Positions 1-9,065 of a DNA stretch of 41,980 nucleotides are shown piece after piece. Below the pieces are notes generated by a model. The model had not been told where the DNA came from. It ran no database searches and saw only the letters and a list, made by a program, of their open reading frames with translations. Every line of letters begins with the position of its first letter. Position 1 is the first letter of the stretch. This DNA is from Fragilaria crotonensis. Lineage: Eukaryota > Bacillariophyta > Fragilariophyceae > Fragilariales > Fragilariaceae. The DNA is taken from assembly GCA_022925895.1 (NCBI GenBank), contig JAKSYS010000561.1, positions 1-41,980 on the forward strand, read 5' to 3'. Made by a program: the position numbers and the translations under genes.

Positions 1-21
1 ACATCGGAAGGTGGCGGGTTT
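1..21 (+). repeat. Left terminal inverted repeat
   Basis: This is a 21-nt perfect inverted match to 7113-7133. After base 21 the two arms differ (ACAC against TACA), so the perfect repeat ends there. The window begins exactly on it. Confidence 0.85.
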
Positions 22-44
22 ACACGCAATATATTTAGTGCAGT

Positions 45-175
45 GTACCATTTTTTTGGGTCCAGTACACCCTGTAAAATTTATTACACCATTGCATGCG
101 TACGTGCATGTAATATGTGTTTTACATGTAAATTTGCTGTTGCTCACTGTACCATTTTTTCTTGGGTCCAGTACA
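45..175 (+). repeat. Subterminal direct repeat near the left end of the transposon
   Basis: The pattern GTACCATTTTTT..TGGGTCCAGTACA occurs at 45-70 and again at 149-175 with only small differences. CACTA-type elements commonly carry subterminal repeats bound by their own proteins. That role is inferred here from position only. Confidence 0.5.
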
Positions 176-409
176 GTCCCATACCTCTTCATGGTACACA
201 AAGTATTCTCCGGTTGGCATACTCTTGCATTTGTTCGTGTACCGTCGGAACATTACTGTTCATTAGGTGTAGCATCAACTTTCAAGAGTCGTTACAGTAC
301 CACAGTATTACACCTGCCAACCAGTGCTTCACTGGAGTATGAGTCGTCAATTGCGGTTGATTCAACTACTAGCTAGTAGTAACGTTTCTTTCCATCAATT
401 GGCTGCTAT

Positions 410-2090
410 CTACAACTCGATGAATGCGTTGATCTTCGGTCGATTTGCACGTTCCACAGCCCTCTGCACAGCACTCGGATCCATTTCTCTCATTTGTGTT
501 CCACCTCCAACCCGTTCCCTCAGACTCTTGAGTACCCATTCCTCTGCATCCCTCGCATTCCTACTCTTCCTGTCGTCTTCCACAATTCCACCCAACATGT
601 TGAACATTTCTATTCCTTCGTCACTCCAGCCTCCGTATTCAGAGGAGGAATCTTCGTTCTTCGTGTATTTCCCCACCATACGTGGTGTCCTCGGTTCCCC
701 CCTCCTATCTTCATGATATCTCTTAATCCACTTGTCTATGTACGCATCATAAAGTAGTAGGGCAAATGCCTCGTCAGAAACGGTGACTATGGCATTACCC
801 GTGTCACTTGATGTTGCATCAGAAATTGTAGACCTGTACTTCTTCCTTGATCCCCATGCTCTCATTCCGCACACGGTTTGCAGAAACTCCCCAACAAACC
901 ACAAGAAAGCCTCCTTTTCCTCCGGTGTCTGTGACTGACGCAGTTTGCAAAGCACTTGGAAAGAATATGGAGGAGGCTCAACTTCATCTCTATGATCCTT
1001 CATCTTCAGTAGCTTCATGACCGCTTCCGATGCAGACTGTGAGCACGTGCTCCGCTTGGTGTTGAGGGCTCCAGTAACGATGGTCTTGTACATTCTCACG
1101 AAGTGATTCACATTGGGTGGTTTTTCTTGAGCGATCACAACTTCCATCACCTTCTCCATGTGTTCTTCACAGGTAATGAATTTCACCACACGAAAGATGA
1201 CAGTCTTCACCAGAACTTGTATGCGCTCCTGGTACTCTTCGAAGTTGCAGTCCTGGCGGTTCTGTACGACATGTGTCTCTGCTTTTTGGCGATGAAGTTC
1301 CATGCGGAGGTCCTTCGTCCAGCCATTCCTGGTGTCGTGCTTGTATGAAGAGTCGGGTTGCTGTTGCTGCTGATGGATGCTGTCCATTGGTAACAATGGA
1401 GTAGCCGCCGCCAACTTGGTCTCCAACACGGTCGTTTCCACCAGTTTGGTGGCCTCTGAATGGAGGCCCTCCATGGTTGACAGACCATCCGGTACCAAGG
1501 TGGTTGCGACGTCCGCCGTCAACAATGGTATGGTCTCTGGATGGAGGCCTTCCATTGTTGACAACAATGCATCGTCCTGCAGTTCCAGCTTCTTGGCCAT
1601 GTCCGATTTCCACCAATGGTTGGTCTCTGGATGGAGGCCTTCCGTTGTCGACAACAATGTGTCGTCCTGCAGTTCCAGCTTCTTGGCCACGTCTGATTTC
1701 CACCAATGGTTGGTCTCTGGATGGAGGCCTTGTTCCATTGCGGATATCGATGACAGCACCTCCGAGTTCACTGTTAGTAGCACTTCCGTCCAACTCCTCA
1801 TCTGCCTCTTCCTCGACGCTTGAGTCATCTCCGTCCTCTCCGCTAGTCTCATCGTTCTTATGTCTAACGGCAGAAGGTCCGCTTTGGTCTTCCACGACAG
1901 CTTCTGCCAGCAATTGTGCTTCTTTGTCCGCCTTGTCATGGGTACCCTTGTTGACATTGGATTCTTTATCTAAATCACTTACTGTTTTCTTATGGATCTT
2001 ACTTCCTCCTCTAGCGTTTCCCTTTTTTCTTTGTTGCGGGTCCTTGTTTTCAGCATCCGACCGCTTCCTCTTTTGTTGTCTGGAGCTCAT
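410..2090 (-). CDS. Unrecognised transposon-borne companion protein with 30-residue repeats
   Basis: The reading starts at an ATG at 2090 with a basic, nuclear-type N-terminus (KRKRSD, QQRKK) and an acidic stretch (GEDGDDSSVEEEADEE). It must change frame near 1740-1760 to enter the long frame that ends at 410. That frame holds a 30-residue repeat (GLHPET..WWKSD..KKLELQDD), a short QQQQQ run, and a C-terminal domain with AFALLLYDAYIDKW, GKYT and GGWSDEGIEMFN. Joined, it would be about 560 residues. I do not recognise a named domain. The GGWSDEG block looks like part of a conserved C-terminal module, and I have a loose memory of similar proteins beside algal transposons. The frame change could be an indel, because both frames stay open through the 90-bp repeats. 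A role as a partner of the transposase, as TnpA is in CACTA elements, is inference. Confidence 0.6.
1532..1735 (-). repeat. 90-bp tandem repeat inside the companion gene
   Basis: The string GGTCTCTGGATGGAGGCC starts at 1532, 1622 and 1712, an exact 90-bp period. A decayed fourth copy (GGCCTCTGAATGGAGGCC) lies near 1450. Because 90 is a multiple of three, the repeat encodes a 30-residue unit and stays open in more than one frame. Confidence 0.85.
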
Positions 2091-2360
2091 TGTAGAACAT
2101 GATTTTTATGGGATTGTTTGTGCATTGTTTTGGACTTGTGCCGCGTAAAATGATTTGAACTGAAGGTGTACACACTTGTTGTACGAGCATTATGTCAAAT
2201 GTTGGTGTAACATTGTATACGTGATAATTATCTTGATACTACGTATTACCGGTACGTTGCTGCCGTACCATGTCGTGTGGGTTACCATGTGTCTCATTTG
2301 AATGCTACTCGTGTACCATTTCCGCTGCAGTACTGTGAGTAGTACTATGAATGTCGTGTG

Positions 2361-2800
2361 GGTTTAAATGCTCATGTACCATTTGCGCAGCGGTACTGTG
2401 CGTAATACTTCATACCTTGTTTACTGTAGTAGTGATACGTTCCGAATTTAAATACTCGTGTACCGTTTCCGCAACGTCACCAGGTACTACTGTGAGTAAT
2501 GCTTCATACAATTGTACCTTGTGTACTGCAGTAGAGGTACTAGTACAGTGTACCTGGTACGTTTTGAATTTTTTTCTTTACTAACAGCAGGGTTTAAATG
2601 CTCATGTATACGTACCATTTGCGCAGCGGTACTGTGCGTAATACTTCATACCTTGTTTACTGTAGTAGTGATACGTTTTGAATATTTAAATACTCGTGTA
2701 CCGTTTCCGCAACGTCACCAGGTACTACTGTGAGTAGTACTTCATACAATTGTACCTTGTGTACTGTAGAGGTACGTTTTGATTTTTTTCTTCACTTGAC
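2361..2800 (+). repeat. Two tandem copies of a ~230-bp non-coding unit
   Basis: The unit beginning GGTTTAAATGCTCATGTA starts at 2361 and again at 2591. The copies share long identical blocks, including TTTGCGCAGCGGTACTGTGC and CCGTTTCCGCAACGTCACCA, and differ by small indels. It sits upstream of the companion gene, inside the transposon, and has no convincing coding content. Confidence 0.85.
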
Positions 2801-4152
2801 TATACTTATATGTATGAAGACCTTTGATTGATTGAATATATTTCCTTAGAAATGTATATCCAAAATTCAGGAGTGCACATGCACCAATTTTTTGTGACGG
2901 TCCCACCACATGGTCGCGGCATGTGTCTAATTCTTAAATGCATCATAATTCATCCGACACACATATATGTTCACGTAGGATGTAGGAAGACAATTTTTGT
3001 GTTGGTGCCCCACCACATGGTTGGAATGATATGTGGATTCATGCGCATCTTTCTTAAGTATCACCTTTATTGCCAGCCACTGTATTGATATTTACTACTA
3101 TATAGGTACACTTTACAAGTCGTTACTACATAAAAACTCCCATTTAACAGCTCAATTGTTGTGACATGTGTAACATCGTAGATAACTATATATAAGTGCA
3201 TGCTGTTTTCATCGTGAAGTCCCACATCGTGTAATCTTGTTTATTGCTGTATCTTCTCGCTACTCATCGTACGTATTCCTCCGTACTAATTTCGCTCACA
3301 TTTCCCGCAAATCTTCAGAATTACTCATATTATCACTCGAGTTTGACTGAATGAGGTGTTGTTGTTACCATCCAGTAGCACATCATTGATTTCTGTCTTA
3401 CGTTGTCAGCGTTTGTTGTTGCCATTTTGTAACAAGTGAACGTCCTGACAAATTGTAGTGGTATTTGTTTCTGATCTGCTCCCATCGTTTTCGTGTAAGT
3501 GTGGCGAGTCATCCTCATTGTTGCCATTAGTAACAATTCATCGTTACCAGTAGTAACGATGCATGAGGAGTAGATGTTCACTCTGTTGCGAGGACAGGGA
3601 TCAGCCAGTTTTGAAGTGGTGTTGTTGGTGGGCTGCTTTCTTGAAGGGCTTGCGTCTGAATTGTTACCATCCAGTAACAAGAAGCAGCGTCATGCACATG
3701 ATTGGCGTAAAGATTTTCCGACAGCGATGTCGGTTGACTTGATATTTGTCTTTGTTTCCATTCAGTAATGAATATGAGTAGCACATTATTGCTGTCTTGC
3801 AGGTAGTGCCTGTGAACCAGCATCATTGTTGCCAACCACCAGTAATGATGATGGGTATGCTGATTCGGCGCAGGTGGAGCATGAAACATGTCGTTCATTG
3901 TTCTCCGTCTTGGTTTTACATCATCTGTTGCGGTTAAGCTGCCTAGTAGTACTAAACCGCTTCATTTCACCGACAGCTCCTATGTCGTCTTCTTGTCCTT
4001 CTGCTCCTGGCCGTCGTCATATTCCGACAACTCCATCTGGGCGTGTTGTCGTACCATTTAGTGAAGCTACGAGTCTGACGAACCGGAAGCGAGGTGCTCG
4101 TTCGCCCCCCTCGCATGAACGTCCTTGTCGTCATCGGGCTTTGCTACGTCGT
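2801..4152. other. Non-coding middle of the transposon with a dispersed short motif
   Basis: No convincing gene is visible here. Open frames exist on both strands between 3333 and 4284, but they look like chance. The stretch 3355-3860 holds several degenerate copies of TTGTTACCATCCAGTAACA, near 3362, 3413, 3518, 3535, 3660, 3756 and 3825. These may be protein-binding subterminal-type repeats or simply decayed repeats. Confidence 0.5.
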
Positions 4153-6724
4153 CTACCCTATGTGATCCCTGATGTTGTTGGTCGCCGGACATATCCTGGT
4201 ACGCTTGCATACAATCACGCCATCAGCATCGGTCTCAAGAGTGTACTTCTTACCTTGAAGGTGATGAGTATTAGGTGCTGTTGATATACGGGGTGAGGAC
4301 AAACTGTCCAAATTTGCAGCACACTTCCGGATTGCAAGATTTTCTACATAACGCATGGCTGCTTGCAGAGTGAATGTTTGTTGACGCTTCTGCGTATTTC
4401 GCGTCGTGTCCTTTGAGATGGTTATGTGGGCGGACTCTGCGTAGCTGCTGTTTGTGACCTCAGGGATGCCAAAGTCGAGGATGTCTTCATCCATGTGCAA
4501 TACGAGGTGGGTCTTTATGGTTGTGTTTCCCATTGCACCAGAAAGTCGAGGGGCAACAAACTTCAACGAGCGCATCAGGGATGACACAGCTAGACCCGAT
4601 CGTTTGGCAGAAAGACGTGATATGCGGCTTTGCTTGAGCCAAGCGTGCCACTCCAGCAGAGAAGTCAGGAACATCCTCCAGTCTTCGACAAAAGCTGGGT
4701 TGCTGAGTGTCATGTCCACTTCAGCCTCAGAGTGTTTTCTCTTTGACATCTTCGATGACTTGAAAATTTCAGAAAAGTGAGTGGTGGACAGTGAGATGAG
4801 CATGACAAATATGCAGCCAGCATACTCGTGTCCAGGAATGTTCGCGCCGGAAGTAAAACCCTTTGTGACCGTTGTCTTGGGAACAACTCGATCACTCTGA
4901 CGGGACAAGCGATTACTGATGTCCAACATCAGAATATCAAACCTCCTTGCGGATTCCGAGGCCTTTCCAATTTGCTTGAAAAAGAATCGAGGACATTTTG
5001 AACCATCCAAGCAGAACAAGATGAAGGATCTCACCGGGACATGCACCAAATATGCCACGATTGTTGTGTGCACCAAACCGAACAGAATCGAATGCATTGA
5101 TCAGAAACTGTTGCGAATTAGCCTTCAGCGATGCAAAATCCCTATTGGCAACCATTTGATTGACTGCGTATGGTGTTCGTTTTGCATATGACCTAGCCTT
5201 GGAATAACCGGACTTCTCAGTTGGACAAACACAAGCGCGACAAAGCTGTGCAACCTTCGATGTGCGGGATTGATAATGACCACAAAGAGAATCGTGGCCA
5301 ACGGTATCTCCAAGTATGAAAGGAACATATGGGTGGAGGTGAACGGGGAATGACTTTCCACGATAGTGAAGATCCCACTTCAAGCCAGATTCTTGGAGAT
5401 CGAGATATCCAGACTCACGTAGAATGAAGTCGATTTGAAGGTGATATTCATTAAGACGGTAACAAGCTTCTGAAACATGAGGAGGTGAGATGATGGGAAG
5501 GGTGTACTGGGTCGTGTTGAATCTCCCTCTTGGAATGAACGTTGCTTTATTGGTGTGGTGTTGATGAAACCCAAGACGCGCATCGCTGCAGGGGTTTTGC
5601 GTACGTTGTGTTTCATCAACCCATAAGAAATGACGATTGGCTCCAAACTCAACTTCCCACCACCGCCAATGTCACATGTGGTCTTGTCGATAGCAAGCAC
5701 ACAGGAAGTAACATATCCTCGGCTTTCTTAACCAACAAATCGTATGTCTTCAGGTACGACCGACCAGAATTGATGTCCCCAAAACTAAACCCGAGGGTCG
5801 CGCAAAAGGATCGACATCAGGTTTTCGGGGTCGTGGAAAATATAGTTCTCGTCTCGATTGAGGTCAGGACATGAAAGGAAAGAATTGAAGACAGCGTGGG
5901 CATTAAAATAAACAACGTCAACAGTGCAGTTAGAGTACGGGAGGTAGAGATGTTTCACGATGGGAGAAAGACCTTCGTAATCCACACGATCACGTAACTT
6001 GTCGACAACAGTTTTGCGAGCTGATGGGAAGGTCGTGGAACGTATGTCCTCTGGAGCATGATCTGACAGCCCACTTCATTACCTCGTCATATGCAATCAT
6101 CGGACATTTTAATCTCTGCAGGGTACGGAGGAGATCAACCTGCACCTCTTCTTCCAAAGAAAATAAGGCACCATCGAGACCACCATTGACCTCGCTCTCC
6201 AAAGGGGAAACACCATGAAAGATGGGAACATTTGTAGCAGGTTCATCGGAATCCTCCGAAGAAATATCAACGTTTGTTTCTGAACTTCCAGCAAAATCAT
6301 CCTCAGGAACAGAATGTTTTCCAGCTGCATTATCATTAGTTTCGTCAAAACCATCCGCAACAAAGAAATCGGAGGATTTACGAAAAGAATTGTCAATGTC
6401 AGGGGGGGAATAATTGTATTGATTACCATCAGCAAGTGACATGGAAGCGCTATGACAATGGTTGCCATCCGGTGCGTTGATCATCGTTTGGCCGTGAACA
6501 GATGAATATGATACACGATCGGACAACAAAATCGGATCTCTGTAAAAGTCCAAGGAACACTGGGGGAAGTTTGAGAAATGGCGAGATAGTCCCATTGGAC
6601 CAGAAACGACAGATCGACCACAGGAAGGGCATTGTTCCTTCTCTGGGGAAAGCATCAACCTTTTGTTCGTATCTCGCTTGCGTGCGTTCTCAATCCGGCG
6701 GGACAGTCGGGATTGAAGGCTCAT
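4153..6724 (-). pseudogene. Plavaka-like transposase with several frame breaks
   Basis: Five consecutive minus-strand fragments read as one transposase in order: 6724-5990, 5985-5785, 5700-5380, 5383-4937 and 5097-4153. The first has a C2HC-type zinc finger near its start (CPSCGRSVV..GLSRH..NFPQC). Later fragments carry VYFNAHAVFNSFLSCPDLN, LAIDKTTCDIGGGGKLSLEP, PYVPFILGDTVGHDSLCG, LCRACVCPTE and FGAHNNRGIFGACPGEILH. These match the pattern I know for Plavaka transposases, and the AIDKT Asp and GDT..GHD residues look like the conserved core. Changes of frame near 5985, 5700, 5380 and 5000 interrupt it. No clear GT-AG introns explain all of them, so either the copy is dead or the assembly carries indels. 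Length (about 850 codons) is close to full size. The start at 6724 sits 390 bp inside the right terminal repeat. Confidence 0.75.
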
Positions 6725-7112
6725 GGTGGTTGAACCGGCAAAACAGACAGGGCGAAGTGAAGGGGCAACAGAAAGAAGGAAGGCAGTGAAGTCAGTGAAA
6801 GGAAGAAAGTGACTTGCTCTGTAATATACATGTGGAGCATACTATTTCAAGGCGCAATGATTGAAAATTGAAGTCACGACATCACCATGTGTGTGTCGAT
6901 ACGCGTAAAACAACCGGTATGCACGAAACATAGAGATGTGCAGGACACACTTTGGAGTGTTGAACCGTAAAATGCCGTGCTTTTGAAATGGTTGACAGAT
7001 TGTAAATGAGGTGCCTAAACACAGAAATAGTACAGAGACATTTACAAATGTGCAAAACGTAACAGAAATGGCCAAAAATTGTAAAATTGTGTACTATGAA
7101 ATAGTACATGTA

Positions 7113-7133
7113 AAACCCGCCACCTTCCGATGT
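7113..7133 (-). repeat. Right terminal inverted repeat
   Basis: AAACCCGCCACCTTCCGATG(T) is the exact reverse complement of bases 1-21 and marks the right end of the large transposon. Confidence 0.85.
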
Positions 7134-7380
7134 GCCTCTTCTCGTTGTCAGTATACACTTGCCCATAGTCATATTGCTCCCCTGGACCCAACCGATGGAC
7201 GCTCGACATCAAACTGTCCAAGATTTGCTTGTAAACCTTCTGACCTCTCATGGTGATCCGTGTCTTGAATGGTGTCAAAAAATAACAAGAAATCATGCAT
7301 TCGATATCAACAATCATGTTGTTCTTTTCTGGTACACATTCTACGATTCTACGTGCGATGCCAGGTTGCATCCGAAGCAA
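7134..7380 (-). CDS. Fragment of an unknown coding-like sequence abutting the transposon
   Basis: On the minus strand, reading toward the transposon, the open frame has balanced composition (TRITMRGQKVYKQILDSL, then RLGPGEQYDYGQVYTDNEK) and runs straight into the right terminal repeat at 7133. This is what a host exon interrupted by insertion would look like. I do not recognise a family. The upstream limit is unclear and the other half, if it exists, would be left of the window. Confidence 0.3.
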
Positions 7381-7490
7381 ATTTGGATACGAAATTATGA
7401 CCCTACATGCGTCATGGTTGCATACAAGTATTATCCCAAGTCTGATACATACACAAATCTACGTTCCAGATACTATACAGTACTACAGTA

Positions 7491-8255
7491 CTCCCTCCGT
7501 CCGGATATAGCAGTCCCAACTAATATTTTAGAGGGGTTCCCATCCGGTGTCTTTCAGTCATTTGGACGTAGGGTGTTGGTATCTTTCTACACGTTGGCGA
7601 GGCATGCGCTCTCTCAACCGACGCTACTTAGAGAAGTTTCCGCATTGTGACAAAAAATTCCGCATAATTGGCATTCCATATGTCATGTTGAATGAAACAC
7701 ATAGAAACGGAACAGTATTCAAAGTAACAGCCACTAATAGTTACATAAAGTTTTGAATGAGCCTTGTATGAGGAAAAGTGTCCTTGCAATTCGAGACACG
7801 ATTTTTAATTAACCAAATCCGTTAGATTTTCCTATATGGTGCGATATTGATTTAGTAAGCACATAAAAGGGGTGAACAATGACCGTTAATGACTTCATGC
7901 AAAACTACCGTCAGGACTGCGACCTTTCAGGTATCACAGCATTCTGTAAACAATTTTTTTTGTTTAGCCCCCAGTACGTTTTGTGTTCGTCATGTATAGT
8001 TGAAAAAGTCGTAACGGAAGCTTTGGGACCGGGGAGGTCATCTGCACGAGTTAAAGCCTTAAGAAAAATTTATTTGGAAAAATGCGACCTGAAAACTCAA
8101 TTTTGAACATTCAGATCGAAACGCATGCATTTGATGTTATACATAGATCGATAGTGTTCATTTAGAGCAATGCAAATGACATGACGTTTCGGTGAAATGC
8201 CAGAATTTTCTCGACTGAAAGTTTAAGTGGGACTACTATATTCGGACGGAGGGAG
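7491..8255. mobile_element. Stowaway-like (Tc1/mariner) MITE, 765 bp
   Basis: The element begins CTCCCTCCGTCCGGATATAG and ends with the reverse complement of CTCCCTCCGTCCGAATATAG, giving arms of about 30 bp with two or three mismatches. It is flanked by TA at 7489-7490 and 8256-8257, the duplication expected for Tc1/mariner elements. The CTCCCTCCGT start is the signature of Stowaway MITEs described in grasses. No transposase is present. A 75-codon open frame at 7879-8106 has no recognisable domain. Confidence 0.85.
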
Positions 8256-8257
8256 TA

Positions 8258-8966
8258 TTAATTTTCTCGCCTCCGAGAAAACCCACGCAACAATACCACT
8301 TGGGTTGCATTTCCCAGACAATACTGCGGTACTATTTTTCAGTAGAATTCAATTTCAAAGTTGGGCGCGGACGTTGACAATGTGAGGGTGGCGATGCCGG
8401 CGTGCAATTTGAATATACATTAATATGCATGAATAAGATTAGGATCACCTCAGATGACTGTTTTGACCCCTCTCCCCCGATGACGTCTCAGCGGATTTTG
8501 ATTGGGTTAGGGCTTTAGTTAGCGCCTTAATCGTTGGTGCATTAAGCATTCCCCGATGGGCGGGTTTTTAAATGAGATTTGAAGATTCCAAGAGTAAAAA
8601 CTGGGACTTCTTCAATATGATGATAAACACTCAAGTTGGAACGATGACTCGATGTTATCCAGCTGGGATGACCGTAAGACGGGCTTCAATCTACAATTAT
8701 ATCCTAGTACTAAGTATCAGAGAAAAATATCATGATAAAAATTATTATAATGATAAACCAATTGGCTGGCCATGCTTTCCATGACACGTTGGTTCGAAAC
8801 GGATGTCACCCATATGTCTGAAGTAGTCGTTCTGAAGCGCAAAAAGTTACCCTCATATCTGCGAATGGGTTTCTGAAGCACTAAAAGTTGCTACGAATAA
8901 TACTAGTATCTTTGAACATACACAACCAGTCATAGTTCACACACGTGAGTTAACTCACAGAATTGT
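8258..8966. other. Intergenic stretch without a gene
   Basis: I see no gene, RNA gene or clear repeat here. The region is AT-rich with only short open frames. Confidence 0.5.
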
Positions 8967-8967
8967 T

Positions 8968-8980
8968 GTTATCTGTCCCA
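8968..8980 (+). repeat. Left target-site duplication of the LINE
   Basis: GTTATCTGTCCCA at 8968-8980 recurs exactly at 17678-17690. The preceding T matches too, but in the right copy it may belong to the T run. Confidence 0.85.
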
Positions 8981-9065
8981 GAATTTTCACTTAGGAAAAT
9001 ATTGTAAGTCTCTTACGATTTTCTACGTGGATCTTAGGTAGGCTTTGTACGGAGTGAAATCAACA

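Larger units (their letters stand above)
1..7133. mobile_element. Plavaka-like (CACTA-related) DNA transposon, apparently end to end
   Basis: The first 21 bases of the window reappear as an exact reverse complement at 7113-7133, so this segment is bounded by terminal inverted repeats of the form ACATCGGAAGGTGGCGGGTT(T). Inside, on the minus strand, lie a transposase-like gene next to the right end (4153-6724) and a second gene next to the left end (410-2090). The transposase fragments carry motifs I associate with the Plavaka family, a CACTA-related group best known from fungi. The left flank is outside the window, so a target-site duplication cannot be checked, and the left repeat could extend upstream. 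Assignment to Plavaka rests on motif recall, not a search. Confidence 0.75.

Noticed and set aside
1377-2148. Two plus-strand open frames opposite the companion gene
   Set aside because: They translate the 90-bp repeat and Ser-rich antisense of a better minus-strand reading.
3826-4284. 152-codon plus-strand open frame in the transposon middle
   Set aside because: Its composition is not protein-like, and its end overlaps the C-terminal part of the transposase on the other strand.
7879-8106. 75-codon open frame inside the Stowaway-like MITE
   Set aside because: No mariner transposase motif is visible, and MITEs of this size normally do not encode proteins.
8785-8810. Possible tRNA T-arm (GGTTCGAAAC)
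   Set aside because: No matching acceptor, D-arm or anticodon stem could be placed around it. I found no convincing tRNA or rRNA gene in the window.
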